Shown here: piece by piece, positions 23,624-33,020 of the stretch
Layout: every line of letters starts with the position of its first letter
Numbering within the stretch: the stretch's first letter is position 1
Assembly: GCF_050268245.1 (NCBI RefSeq)
Contig: NZ_JBNNGK010000024.1
Coordinates: 1 to 39,462 of the forward strand
From: JBNNGK01 sp050268245
GTDB taxonomy: Bacteria; Pseudomonadota; Gammaproteobacteria; Enterobacterales; Enterobacteriaceae
Length of the DNA stretch: 39,462 nucleotides
Direction: 5' to 3'
The notes under the pieces: generated by a model
The model's input: the letters and a program-made list of their open reading frames with translations, nothing else
Databases searched by the model: none
Told to the model about the DNA's origin: nothing
Position numbers and translations under genes: made by a program

Positions 23624-25018
23624 TTACTCTTTTTCCTGCGGGAATAACAAATTGAGCACAATCGCGGTGATACCACCGGCGGCGATGCCTGATGAAAGCA
23701 GGGTTTTTATCCAGTCAGGCGCAAATTGTAAAATCAGCGGTTGCTGCGAAACGCCCATGCCAACGGCCAACGATAGCGCCATAATCATGATGGCGCGGCG
23801 GTTAAGCTTTTCACGCGATACGATGCGCACCCCCGATGCGGCAATCGTGCCGAACATCACAATGGTGGCACCGCCCAGCACGGGTTCAGGAATGTGCTGA
23901 ACGAAACCGGCAACCGCCGGGAACAAACCCAGCGCGATTAACATCAACGCGACAACAAAGCCCACATAACGGCTAGCGACGCCGGTCAGTTGGATTACGC
24001 CGTTATTCTGGCCAAAACAGGAGTTGGGAAAGGTGTTAAACACCGCCGATAGCATGGAGTTCAAACCGTTAGCCAACACGCCGCCTTTTAAACGCTTCAT
24101 ATACAGTGGGCCGCTGACCGGTTGCTCGGAAACATCAGACGTTGCGGTAATGTCACCGATGGTTTCCAGCGACGTGACCATAAAGATCAGCATTAACGGC
24201 AGCAGCAGGTTCCAATCGAAGCCTAAACCATAATAAAGTGGTGTAGGAATGGTAATGGGTGAGGCGTCAACCACGGGTTGCGTGTCTGGTAACATACCGA
24301 GCGCCCACGCCAGCAGATAGCCGACCGCCATGGCAATCACCAACGACGCGACGCGCAGATACGGGTTGCGTTGACGATTGAGCAGTATAATTACCGCCAA
24401 TACCGAACCGGCCAGTAGCAGGTTTTCTGGCGCACCGAAGGTGTTATTGTTCATCGCGGCATAGCCACCGCCAATAGAGGTCAGGCCAACCTGAATCAGA
24501 GACAGCCCGATTATCATTACCACGATGCCGGAAACCAACGGGGTGATGATGCGCCGTGCCAGATGCAACACGCGTGATAACAAGATTTCAGTGCAAGAGG
24601 CAACCATCAGCGTGCCGAACAACGCGGCCATCATGGTTGGCACATCGGCTCCGCCATTTTTTAACGCCATTCCGCCCATAATGAGTGGTGCAACAAAGTT
24701 GAAGCTGGTTCCTTGAATCGACAACAGACCCGAACCGACCGGCCCCCAGGTTTTTATTTGCAGAATGGATGCCAATCCAGAGGCGAACAGCGACATGCTA
24801 ATGATGTGTTGAGTATCCTGCGCCGGTAGGCCAAGTGCCTGACAAATCAGCAGTGCCGGGGTGATCACGGCAACGAACATCGCCAGTAGGTGCTGGCCTG
24901 CGGCAAACAGCGTTTGCGGTAGTGGTGGGCGATCTTCCAGGCGATAAATCAGTTCACTGTTGCGGGAGGATGGGGATGCAGATTTATCAGCATCGATCTC
25001 GGTGGACGGCATGGTCAT
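23624..25018 (-). CDS. xanP: Xanthine permease XanP (NCS2 family)
   Basis: A proton-coupled xanthine importer of the inner membrane. Signature segments of the nucleobase-ascorbate transporter family are present: QHLLAMFVAVITPALL, SIQGTSFNFVAPLI, ITSLETIGDITATSDVS-like region and FGQNNGVIQLTGVASRYVG. About 14 hydrophobic segments fit the family. It is 464 aa, against 463 in E. coli. The start is ATG 25018 or 25012; neither has a strong ribosome site. It is divergent from gltS across an AT-rich 240-bp space in which I recognise no named operator. Confidence 0.95.
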   Translation of the reverse strand: MTMPSTEIDADKSASPSSRNSELIYRLEDRPPLPQTLFAAGQHLLAMFVAVITPALLICQALGLPAQDTQHIISMSLFASGLASILQIKTWGPVGSGLLSIQGTSFNFVAPLIMGGMALKNGGADVPTMMAALFGTLMVASCTEILLSRVLHLARRIITPLVSGIVVMIIGLSLIQVGLTSIGGGYAAMNNNTFGAPENLLLAGSVLAVIILLNRQRNPYLRVASLVIAMAVGYLLAWALGMLPDTQPVVDASPITIPTPLYYGLGFDWNLLLPLMLIFMVTSLETIGDITATSDVSEQPVSGPLYMKRLKGGVLANGLNSMLSAVFNTFPNSCFGQNNGVIQLTGVASRYVGFVVALMLIALGLFPAVAGFVQHIPEPVLGGATIVMFGTIAASGVRIVSREKLNRRAIMIMALSLAVGMGVSQQPLILQFAPDWIKTLLSSGIAAGGITAIVLNLLFPQEKE

Positions 25019-25258
25019 TGTGAGGTATTTTCCAGAAACGGCAAAGACCGCATTTTAATCATCCATACATCAAAAGCAAACGGTTGCGCCTAAATATACT
25101 GCCGCTTCGGTTTAATCCTATGTCGCATTTTTATTCATTTTTTCTTGTTTTCTTAACGTTTTTTCCTTTTAATCCTGCACTCATCAAGTTTAAAAACGAA
25201 GTGGTTTTACATAACTTATTATTTTAATTGGATTTTTCACTTCACATGGAGTAGCTAG

Positions 25259-26473
25259 ATGTTTCATCTCGATACTTATGGCACGTTAGTCGCGGCAACC
25301 CTGGTTTTACTCTTGGGGGGCAAATGCGTGAGAACGGTTCCCCTGCTAAAAAAATACACAATCCCTGCCCCCGTCGCGGGTGGTTTGCTGGTGGCATTGT
25401 TGCTGCTCATCATGAAAAAGACCGTCAATTGGGAAATCAGCTTTGATATGTCGCTGAAAGATCCGTTGATGTTGGCATTCTTTGCATCCATTGGTTTGAA
25501 CGCGAATTTGGCGCGATTACGAGCCGGTGGTAAAGCGTTAGTGGTGTTTCTATTTGTGGTGCTGGGCCTGCTGCTGGTGCAGAATGCGATTGGCATCGGC
25601 ATGGCGAAAGTGATGGGGCTTGACCCGTTGATGGGCTTGATCGCGGGCTCGATTACCTTGTCCGGCGGGCACGGTACCGGTGCGGCCTGGAGTAAAGTGT
25701 TTATCGAGCGCTATGGCTTTGAAAATGCAACGGAAGTTGCGATGGCTTGCGCGACTTTCGGCTTGGTTCTTGGTGGCCTGATTGGCGGCCCGGTAGCGCG
25801 CTATTTGGTTAAACATTCTTCTTCACCGGAAGGAACCCCGGATGATGATAGCGTTTTGCCGAGTGGTTTCGAAAAGCCGGATAGAGGTCGTCTGATCACG
25901 TCTCTGGTGATGGTCGAAACGATCGCGATGATTGCCATCTGCCTGAGCTTGGGGCAGCTCATCTCCGGTTTGTTAGTCGGTACGATGTTTGAACTCCCCA
26001 CCTTCGTTTGTGTGCTGTTTGTTGGGGTAATTCTTAGCAATACGCTGGCCTTCACCGGTTTTTATACCGTATTTGAGCGTGCGGTATCGGTATTGGGCAA
26101 CGTCAGTTTGTCGTTGTTCCTGGCGATGGCATTGATGAGTCTGCGGTTGTGGGAGTTGGCGTCACTGGCGTTGCCGATGTTGGCCATTCTGGCAGTACAA
26201 ACGCTGGTCATGGCGCTGTACGCAATTTTTGTGACCTATCGCGTGATGGGCAAGAATTACGATGCAGCTGTACTGGCGGCAGGCCACTGTGGGTTTGGCA
26301 TGGGGGCGACACCAACGGCGATTGCCAACATGCAGGCGATCACCGATCGTTTCGGCCCTTCACACCTGGCCTTCCTGGTGGTGCCGATGGTGGGAGCCTT
26401 CTTCATTGATATCGCGAATGCGATCATCATCAAACTTTATCTGATGTTGCCGCTATTTACAGCGGTGGGGTGA
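25259..26473 (+). CDS. gltS: Sodium/glutamate symporter GltS
   Basis: Imports L-glutamate with sodium across the inner membrane. The protein is hydrophobic throughout, with the two pseudo-symmetric re-entrant motifs of the ESS family: SGGHGTGAAW in the first half and CGFGMGATPTAIANM in the second. It is 404 aa, near the 401 of E. coli. A GGAG site precedes ATG 25259 by 7 bases. It stands alone as a forward gene between reverse xanP and recG. Glutamate import links loosely to the nitrogen genes upstream, but no shared regulation is visible. Confidence 0.95.
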   Translation: MFHLDTYGTLVAATLVLLLGGKCVRTVPLLKKYTIPAPVAGGLLVALLLLIMKKTVNWEISFDMSLKDPLMLAFFASIGLNANLARLRAGGKALVVFLFVVLGLLLVQNAIGIGMAKVMGLDPLMGLIAGSITLSGGHGTGAAWSKVFIERYGFENATEVAMACATFGLVLGGLIGGPVARYLVKHSSSPEGTPDDDSVLPSGFEKPDRGRLITSLVMVETIAMIAICLSLGQLISGLLVGTMFELPTFVCVLFVGVILSNTLAFTGFYTVFERAVSVLGNVSLSLFLAMALMSLRLWELASLALPMLAILAVQTLVMALYAIFVTYRVMGKNYDAAVLAAGHCGFGMGATPTAIANMQAITDRFGPSHLAFLVVPMVGAFFIDIANAIIIKLYLMLPLFTAVG

Positions 26474-26490
26474 TAACACCGTCGTCCGAT

Positions 26491-26508
26491 GGCCCGGGAA
26501 CCCGGGCC
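26491..26508. repeat. GC-rich hairpin after gltS
   Basis: GGCCCGGG-AA-CCCGGGCC, an eight-pair perfect stem 18 bases after the gltS stop, without a T-run. Confidence 0.6.
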
Positions 26509-26525
26509 TAGCGAGGGGCGCTTCG

Positions 26526-26550
26526 GTGGCTCCATCGCCACGCTTTTTCT
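26526..26550 (+). terminator. Possible gltS terminator
   Basis: GTGGC-TCCATC-GCCAC followed by GCTTTTTCTT. The stem is short, so this is tentative. Confidence 0.45.
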
Positions 26551-26586
26551 TATGCGCGCCAGCTGTCAACGGGTCACTGTGGTGAA

Positions 26587-26650
26587 TGAACACATCAACA
26601 TTTGCTGATTTCGTAGGGGTCAGGCATGCCTGGCCCGATGTTGATGACAA
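26587..26650 (+). repeat. 64-bp nested-palindrome repeat, copy 1
   Basis: It has outer arms CATCAACAT and ATGTTGATG (9 bp, perfect) around an inner palindrome GGGTCAGGCATGCCTGGCCC. It matches copy 2 at 60 of 64 positions. The copies are 199 bp apart in direct orientation in the gltS-recG space. REP-like structure; family not recognised. Confidence 0.85.
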
Positions 26651-26785
26651 AGTCTTCCAGTGGCTTGGGCTTGACATAACGATGGATGCTCCGGTGGTTT
26701 ACGCCACACGGCCCATCGCGATGCTCTTTCTAATAACAGGCTGTTTAGCGTCATGCCCCCAGCTTGCCGTTGCGTCAGCGGTAAT

Positions 26786-26849
26786 TGAACACATCAACAT
26801 TTTCTGATTTCGTAGGGGTCAGGCATGCCTGACCCGATATTAATGACAA
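26786..26849 (+). repeat. 64-bp nested-palindrome repeat, copy 2
   Basis: The inner palindrome GGGTCAGGCATGCCTGACCC is perfect over 20 bp here, but the outer arm has decayed (ATATTAATG). The sequence between the copies also has loose similarity to that before copy 1 (CGGTGG, CCATCGC, CTTTTTCT/CTCTTTCT), suggesting an old tandem duplication of about 200 bp. Confidence 0.85.
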
Positions 26850-26860
26850 CGTTGTCAGAG

Positions 26861-26880
26861 GGCGCGAGAGCGCCTTTTTT
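26861..26880 (+). terminator. Forward terminator touching the recG stop
   Basis: GGCGC-GAGA-GCGCC followed by TTTTTT. The T-run is on the forward strand, so it would stop transcripts entering recG antisense from the gltS side. It overlaps the first two bases of the recG stop codon. Confidence 0.75.
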
Positions 26881-28960
26881 ACGCGTTGGAGTAACGCGCT
26901 TTTTCCGGTAACCAACGTTCAATCAAGGCATGGGCTTGCTGAGGGTAGTGTTGATGGATATGGCGCGCCACGCGTTGGACTTCTGGAATCATCATCTGAT
27001 CGCGCAGCAAATCTGCCACTTTGAACTCAGCGCTACCGGTTTGCCGCGTGCCAAGCAGTTCGCCAGGACCGCGAATTTCCAGATCGCGCTGGGCGATGAC
27101 GAAACCGTCATTACTGTCGCGTAGGACTTGTAAACGTTTTTGTGCCGTTTTGCTCAACGGTGTTTTATACAGCAACACACAGTGGGAGGCCACGGCACCG
27201 CGGCCCACACGGCCCCGTAACTGGTGCAACTGCGCCAGCCCCAGACGCTCAGGGTTTTCAATGATCATCAGGCTGGCGTTGGGCACATCGACGCCGACTT
27301 CAATCACCGTGGTGGCAACCAGCAGTTGCAGTTCACCCTGCTTGAACGCCTGCATCACCGCCTGTTTTTCCTGGGCTTTCATGCGCCCGTGAACCAACGC
27401 GACCTTCAATTCAGGCAAGGCATTTTTCAATTCTTCCCACGTTGCTTCCGCCGCCTGCGCCTCCAGCAGTTCAGATTCTTCGATCAGCGTACATACCCAA
27501 TATGCCTGACGGTTTTCTTGCAGACAGGCGCTTCTTACTCGCTCAATGATCTCTGCACGACGCGTATCGGCGATGGCGACCGTGGTTACCGGCGTTCGGC
27601 CTGGGGGCAGCTCATCGATGACGGAGGTATCCAGATCGGCATAGGCGGTCATGGCCAACGTCCGTGGAATGGGCGTGGCGGTCATGATCAACTGGTGTGC
27701 ATGGAACCCTTGCTCTTCGCCTTTCTCCCATAGCGCGAGGCGCTGATGCACACCAAAACGGTGCTGCTCATCAATGATTACTAATGCCAGCCCATGGAAT
27801 CGCACCTGTTCCTGAAAGATGGCATGGGTGCCGACCACCATGGAAACCTGGCCGCTGGCGATGGCATCTTGCTGAGCAAGACGTGCTTTGCCTTTCTGCT
27901 TGCCAGCCAGCCAGCCGACTTCAATCCCCAGCGGCTCGAACCACTGGCGGAAATTATTGGCATGCTGTTCGGCTAATAGCTCGGTCGGAGCCATCAATGC
28001 GGCCTGTTTACCATGAGTAATAGCGCGCAGTGCCGCCAGCGCGGCGACCAGGGTTTTCCCCGAACCAACATCACCCTGAACCAACCGCATCATCGGGAAA
28101 TCTTTTTGCATATCGGCTTCGATATCCGCGACGACGCGCCGTTGTGCACCGGTTGGGGTGAAGGGTAGTTGAGCAAGGAACTGTGTTTTTAACCGATCGT
28201 CTGATAGCAGCGGCTGCGCGTGATAACGTTGCGCGCCGGCACGTACGGCCAGCATGCTGAGGTTATGCGCCAATAATTCTTCCATAATTAATCGCTTCTG
28301 GGCAGGATGCTTACCCTGTTCCAGATCGACCAATTTAATATCCGGCGGCGGTCTATGCAGCAGGCGCAGTGCCTCTGGCAAACTCATTAGGCCAGCGCTC
28401 AGCTCCGGGGGAAGCAATTCTGCGATCGCACAGGTATCGAGCACATCCAGTGCTTGGTCGGTCAGTTTGCGTAATGTGGCCTGCCGAATGCCTTCCGTCG
28501 TCGGGTAGACCGGCGTGAGCGACGCCTGCAAGACGAGCTCAGCGTTTTCGCCCTGAATACGATATTCAGGGTGGATGATTTCAGCGCCGTGGTTACCGCG
28601 TTTGATTTCACCGTAGGCGGTAACGCGCCGGCCTGTTGCCAGGCTATTTTTCATTGCCGCATTAAAATTAAAGAAACGCAGGGTAAGGAGACCGCTACCG
28701 TCGCTTATCTGGCAGGTAAGCATGCGCCGACGGCCAAAACTGATATCCGTGCGTAACACTTCGCCTTCAACCGTGGCGAAAATACCCGGTTGCAGATCGT
28801 TGATGGTATACAGTTGGGTGCGGTCTTCGTAGCGCAACGGCAGATGCAGCAACAAGTCTTGGAGGGTTTCCAAGCCGATTTTAGCCAATTTCCCCGCCTG
28901 GCTGGCTCCAACCCCTGAAAGCGTGGTGAGTGGGACGGCGTCCAGCAGGCGGCCTTTCAT
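26879..28960 (-). CDS. recG: ATP-dependent DNA helicase RecG
   Basis: A branch-migrating helicase that remodels stalled replication forks, D-loops and Holliday junctions. The N-terminal wedge/OB domain includes LLLHLPLRYEDRT and GEVLRTDISFGRRRM. Helicase motifs follow: I GDVGSGKT, Ia APTELLAEQH, II DEQH (RecG-type), III TATPIPRTLAM, and VI QLRGRVGRG. It is 693 aa, identical in length to E. coli. ATG 28960 overlaps the trmH stop (ATGA). It is the last gene of the gmk-rpoZ-spoT-trmH-recG operon. Confidence 0.97.
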   Translation of the reverse strand: MKGRLLDAVPLTTLSGVGASQAGKLAKIGLETLQDLLLHLPLRYEDRTQLYTINDLQPGIFATVEGEVLRTDISFGRRRMLTCQISDGSGLLTLRFFNFNAAMKNSLATGRRVTAYGEIKRGNHGAEIIHPEYRIQGENAELVLQASLTPVYPTTEGIRQATLRKLTDQALDVLDTCAIAELLPPELSAGLMSLPEALRLLHRPPPDIKLVDLEQGKHPAQKRLIMEELLAHNLSMLAVRAGAQRYHAQPLLSDDRLKTQFLAQLPFTPTGAQRRVVADIEADMQKDFPMMRLVQGDVGSGKTLVAALAALRAITHGKQAALMAPTELLAEQHANNFRQWFEPLGIEVGWLAGKQKGKARLAQQDAIASGQVSMVVGTHAIFQEQVRFHGLALVIIDEQHRFGVHQRLALWEKGEEQGFHAHQLIMTATPIPRTLAMTAYADLDTSVIDELPPGRTPVTTVAIADTRRAEIIERVRSACLQENRQAYWVCTLIEESELLEAQAAEATWEELKNALPELKVALVHGRMKAQEKQAVMQAFKQGELQLLVATTVIEVGVDVPNASLMIIENPERLGLAQLHQLRGRVGRGAVASHCVLLYKTPLSKTAQKRLQVLRDSNDGFVIAQRDLEIRGPGELLGTRQTGSAEFKVADLLRDQMMIPEVQRVARHIHQHYPQQAHALIERWLPEKARYSNA

Positions 28961-29652
28961 CTACGCACCGTCGCTTGCATGGTCGCCCACCATTCGGCGC
29001 TGGCAACCACTTGCCCCTCATGATCAATCTGCGGGCGTGGTAACCCTTTGCGTTTGGCGACGTTAGCCAACACCGGATAACCGCCTTCGAACAGCAACCG
29101 CTGTTGCTCTTCTTCGTCCAGTGCGCTGTGCTCGCGGCGATACATACCCGCATTTTGACGCTGTCGCTGGGCTTCATACAAAATCAAGGCGGAAGCGACC
29201 GACACGTTGAGCGATTGCACCATCCCGATCATCGGAATAATGATGTCGCGATCGGCCAACTGTAACGCTTCTTCGGTGATACCGGTTTTTTCCTGCCCCA
29301 GCAGAATACAGGTTGGGCGGGTATAGTCTATTTCGCGAAAATCTACCGCACGATCGGAAAGGTGGGTAGCCAGAATTTGCATGCCCTGGTTTTTCAGGTG
29401 ATGCACGGCATCGCTGATGGTGGGATGCGTTTTGACATTGACCCAACTGTTGCTGCCCGCGGCGGAGGACACCAATGTTCTCATTCGAGGGGTTGGCCAT
29501 ACGGCATGGATTTGATGTACGCCGACGGCGTCGGCGGTACGGATAACGGCAGAGACGTTATGCGGTTTGTGAACTTGTTCCAGGCAGACCGTTAAATCCG
29601 GTTGTCGGGTAGCCAGCATTTCGCAAATCCGCGCATAGCGTTCGGGGCTCAT
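28957..29652 (-). CDS. trmH: tRNA (guanosine(18)-2'-O)-methyltransferase TrmH (SpoU)
   Basis: Methylates the ribose of G18 in the D-loop of tRNAs. It is a SPOUT-class enzyme with the deep-knot SAM motifs NVSAVIRTADAVGV near the N-terminus (motif 1), LLGQEKTGITEEAL (motif 2) and IIIPMIGMVQSLNVSVASALILYEA (motif 3). It is 231 aa, close to E. coli. It starts five bases after the spoT stop and overlaps recG, so it is clearly within the operon. Confidence 0.95.
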   Translation of the reverse strand: MSPERYARICEMLATRQPDLTVCLEQVHKPHNVSAVIRTADAVGVHQIHAVWPTPRMRTLVSSAAGSNSWVNVKTHPTISDAVHHLKNQGMQILATHLSDRAVDFREIDYTRPTCILLGQEKTGITEEALQLADRDIIIPMIGMVQSLNVSVASALILYEAQRQRQNAGMYRREHSALDEEEQQRLLFEGGYPVLANVAKRKGLPRPQIDHEGQVVASAEWWATMQATVRR

Positions 29653-29657
29653 AGGCG

Positions 29658-31763
29658 CTAATTTCGGTTACGGTTAACTTTAATCACATCCGGCATAATA
29701 CGGATTTTGCGCATAATATTCGCCAAATGGATGCGATCGCGAGTGGTTAAGCGAATAAAGGCGCTGTAAACCCGGCCATCTTTTTCTTCTGTATTCAGGC
29801 TTTGGATGTTCGATTCGGCCGCATTGATTGCCGCCGTCAGGTTGGCTAACGCCCCCTGATGATTAAACATATCCACTTTGATTTCGGCGATGAATTCCTG
29901 CTCAGTTTGTTTATCCCACTCTACCGCCATGAATTTTTCAGGCTCTTTCTGGTAGCCACGAATATTGCGACAGGATTCATGGTGGATAACCAGCCCTTTA
30001 CCCGGGCTGACATGGGCAATGATCGGATCGCCCGGAATAGGGCGACAGCACTTGGCAAAGGTAATCAGTACGCCGTCTGCCCCTTTAATCGCCAGATTGC
30101 GGGTACCGGAAGAGGCGCCAAGGCTTGATTGATCGCCCTGCAAGTTTTTCGCTACGACGACGCTCATGGCGTTGCCGAGACCGATTTCCGCCAGCAGATC
30201 GTCCAGTGTCGCCAACTTCATGCGCTCCAGCTCGTGCTGAATGTTTTCCTGCGGAATTTCAGACATTTTACGGCTGCCACCCAACGCATGGTTGAGCAAA
30301 CGGCGCCCCAGACTGACAGAATCATCACGCTTGAGGTTTTTCAACATCTGGCGAATTTTTGCGCGTGCTTTTGAGCTGACAACAAAGTTCAGCCACGCTG
30401 CATTTGGACGCGCACCCGGTGCGGTGATGATTTCTACCGTTTGGCCGCTGGTCAACGACTGTGACAGCGGATAAGGCTGACGATCGACGCGCGCGCCAAC
30501 ACAGGCATGGCCAATATCAGTGTGGACCGCGTAGGCAAAATCGACCGGCGTTGCGCCCGCAGGCAACTCGACAATGCGGCCTTCCGGGGTGAAAACGTAA
30601 ATCTCATCTGGGAACAGATCGGATTTTACGCTCTCGATAAATTCAAATGAGCTGCCCGCGCTTTGTTGTAACTCCAGCAGGCTTTGCATCCAACGTTGGG
30701 CGCGAATTTGTGCGGTGGTACCGGCTTCACCTTGCTCTTTATAAGCCCAGTGCGCGGCCACCCCCATCTCGGCCATTTGGTCCATATCTTCGGTACGGAT
30801 CTGCACTTCTACCGGTACGCCGTGTGGGCCGATCAGCGAAGTATGCAGCGATTGATAACCGTTGGCTTTAGGAATGGCGATATAGTCTTTGACGCGGCCC
30901 GGACGTGGCTTATACAGGCTATGAGCCTGACCCAGCACCCGATAACAGGTGTCTACTTCTTTAACGATCACCCGGAACGCGTAGATGTCCATAATGGAAT
31001 GGAAACGCTGTTCTTTCAGGTGCATCTTGAGGTAGATGGAGTAGAGATGCTTTTCTCTACCACTGACGCGGCACGCGATACCGGCTTCGGTCAATCGACC
31101 TTCGATTTCAGAGAGGATCTTTTGAATCATCTCTTTACGGTTGCCGCGCGCGGCTTTCACCACTTCTTTGATTACGCGGTAGCGGTTCGGGTAGAGCGCC
31201 TCAAAACCCAGCTCTTCCAGCTCGGTCTTGAGATGATGAATACCTAGGCGATGCGCCAGTGGGCTGTAGATTTCCAGCGTTTCGCGCGCGATCCGGCGGC
31301 GTTTATCTGGACGCAATGACCCTAAGGTACGCATGTTATGCGTACGGTCGGCCAGCTTGATCAGCACGACGCGAATATCCTGCACCATGGCCATGATCAT
31401 TTTGCGGAAGTTTTCCGCTTGCGCTTCTTTTTTATCTTGGAACTTCAGTTTGTCGAGTTTGGAGACGCCCTCAACCAGTTCAGCAACGCTTTTGCCAAAC
31501 AGTTGTTCCATATCTTGATAGGTGGCTGGCGTGTCTTCAATGACGTCATGCAGCAGAGCGGCCATCAGCGTCTCATGATCGAGACGCATCTCGGCCAGAA
31601 TGCAAGCTACGGCGACCGGGTGAGTAATGTAAGGCTCACCACTAGAGCGTGTCTGACCCTCGTGAGCGTCACGTGCAACGAGGTATGCCTGTTTGAGGAG
31701 CTTGATCTGCTCCTCCGGCAGGTAACGTTGAATCAGCAGATTCAGGCTTTCAAACAGATACAA
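29658..31763 (-). CDS. spoT: Bifunctional (p)ppGpp synthase/hydrolase SpoT
   Basis: Sets alarmone levels in response to carbon, fatty-acid and iron starvation; mainly a hydrolase with weak synthesis. The HD hydrolase domain is N-terminal (ITHPVAVACILAEMRLDHETLMAALLHDVIEDT). The synthetase domain includes REKHLYSIYLKM and KANGYQSLHTSLIGPHG. TGS follows (DEIYVFTPEGRIVELPAGATPVDFAY), with a C-terminal ACT domain (EIKVDMFNHQGALANLTAAIN). It is 701 aa, against 702 in E. coli. It lies 19 bases after rpoZ and 5 before trmH. Confidence 0.97.
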   Translation of the reverse strand: MYLFESLNLLIQRYLPEEQIKLLKQAYLVARDAHEGQTRSSGEPYITHPVAVACILAEMRLDHETLMAALLHDVIEDTPATYQDMEQLFGKSVAELVEGVSKLDKLKFQDKKEAQAENFRKMIMAMVQDIRVVLIKLADRTHNMRTLGSLRPDKRRRIARETLEIYSPLAHRLGIHHLKTELEELGFEALYPNRYRVIKEVVKAARGNRKEMIQKILSEIEGRLTEAGIACRVSGREKHLYSIYLKMHLKEQRFHSIMDIYAFRVIVKEVDTCYRVLGQAHSLYKPRPGRVKDYIAIPKANGYQSLHTSLIGPHGVPVEVQIRTEDMDQMAEMGVAAHWAYKEQGEAGTTAQIRAQRWMQSLLELQQSAGSSFEFIESVKSDLFPDEIYVFTPEGRIVELPAGATPVDFAYAVHTDIGHACVGARVDRQPYPLSQSLTSGQTVEIITAPGARPNAAWLNFVVSSKARAKIRQMLKNLKRDDSVSLGRRLLNHALGGSRKMSEIPQENIQHELERMKLATLDDLLAEIGLGNAMSVVVAKNLQGDQSSLGASSGTRNLAIKGADGVLITFAKCCRPIPGDPIIAHVSPGKGLVIHHESCRNIRGYQKEPEKFMAVEWDKQTEQEFIAEIKVDMFNHQGALANLTAAINAAESNIQSLNTEEKDGRVYSAFIRLTTRDRIHLANIMRKIRIMPDVIKVNRNRN

Positions 31764-31782
31764 GGGCAGACTCGCAGTCTAA

Positions 31783-32058
31783 TTAACGACGGCCTTCAGC
31801 AATGGCACTCACCGATTGAATTTCTGCGGCTTCCTGCTCTTGCTGTTCCTGGCGTTCACGTACATCAAGGATCTGATTGTTGATCAGGCCTTCTTCGATT
31901 TCGCGCAGGGCGATAACAGTGTACTTATCATTTTCTTCTGGAACCAGGGCATCTTTACCCCCGGTCTGGATTTGACGTGCCCGACGAGCAGCGACCAACA
32001 CCAGGTCAAAACGGTTACCAATTTTCTCTACAGCGTCTTGAACAGTTACGCGTGCCAT
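31783..32058 (-). CDS. rpoZ: RNA polymerase omega subunit
   Basis: Assists folding of the beta-prime subunit and forms part of one ppGpp site on RNA polymerase. It begins MARVTVQDAVEKIGNRFDLVLVAARRARQ and has 91 aa, the E. coli length. A GGAG site precedes ATG 32058. It sits between gmk and spoT, placing a ppGpp receptor subunit, the ppGpp-turnover enzyme and a GTP-pathway kinase in one operon. Confidence 0.97.
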   Translation of the reverse strand: MARVTVQDAVEKIGNRFDLVLVAARRARQIQTGGKDALVPEENDKYTVIALREIEEGLINNQILDVRERQEQQEQEAAEIQSVSAIAEGRR

Positions 32059-32112
32059 ATTTGTGCTACTCCACAGGTGACGAAAAGACTGGGCATAATA
32101 CTGAAACTGACT

Positions 32113-32736
32113 TCAGTCTGCCAATAGTTTGCTGATTAAAGCGTCATGCCGCAGCATTTGCCGGCCGAGACGCAGTCGTTCAGCACGAATAATGGTTTTC
32201 AGATCCGATAGCGCCAGATCGAAATCATCATTCACAATTAAATAATCATACTCCGCATAGTGCGTCATTTCTGCCACTGCCTGAGCCATACGTTTGGCGA
32301 TGACCTCTTCGGAGTCCTGGCCACGACCGCGCAGGCGGCGCCCCAACTCTTCTTTTGACGGCGGCAGAATAAAGATGCTGCGTGCCTGCGGCATTTTTGC
32401 GCGGATTTGTTGCGCGCCTTGCCAATCGATATCGAGAAAAACATCGACGCCGGTCGACAGCACTTGCTCAATCGCTGCGCGTGATGTGCCGTAATAATTA
32501 CCAAACACTTCAGCGTGCTCAAGAAACGCATCCTGCTCAATCATGCGGCGGAACTCATCGTGCGAAACAAAGAAATAGTGTTCGCTATGATTTTCACCGG
32601 GACGACAGGCGCGAGTGGTGTGCGAAACCGAAACCTGCGTGTCGTACAGCGGTTGCGTCTTTAACAAAGCCTGAATCAGACTTGATTTACCTGCGCCACT
32701 GGGGGCAGAGACAATATAAAGCGTGCCTTGAGCCAT
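32113..32736 (-). CDS. gmk: Guanylate kinase
   Basis: Phosphorylates GMP to GDP, an essential step in GTP supply. The P-loop is SAPSGAGKSSL near residue 10; the GMP-binding region SHTTRACRPGENHSEHYFFV and the lid segment LPPSKEELGRRLRGRGQDSEE follow. Start at ATG 32736 gives 207 aa, as in E. coli; the frame continues to 32769 without support. It heads the operon, 54 bases before rpoZ. The 284 bp between gmk and ligB hold no further gene that I can see. Confidence 0.96.
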   Translation of the reverse strand: MAQGTLYIVSAPSGAGKSSLIQALLKTQPLYDTQVSVSHTTRACRPGENHSEHYFFVSHDEFRRMIEQDAFLEHAEVFGNYYGTSRAAIEQVLSTGVDVFLDIDWQGAQQIRAKMPQARSIFILPPSKEELGRRLRGRGQDSEEVIAKRMAQAVAEMTHYAEYDYLIVNDDFDLALSDLKTIIRAERLRLGRQMLRHDALISKLLAD

Positions 32737-33020
32737 GATGATGTTCGTTGATTGCGGTTGATGTGCCAATAACGGCAGATGTGTATTTTCTCCGCACAGT
32801 ATACACGCCTAAAGCCCGTGATGCAGCGTTTGCGCGCATTTTGCCCGTTGCTTTGTGTGAAAAACACCGACATCGACCAAAATTGCGCGCCGTATCGCGC
32901 TATTTTCTGGGTTTTCTGCAAAGGACATCTTCTTTTGGAATACGTCTTGCAGGAGATGTTTTTACCGCTCGCCAGCTCGCAGATTTGCGGTTTTACTGCG
33001 GCTAATCAGCGAGGTGCATT

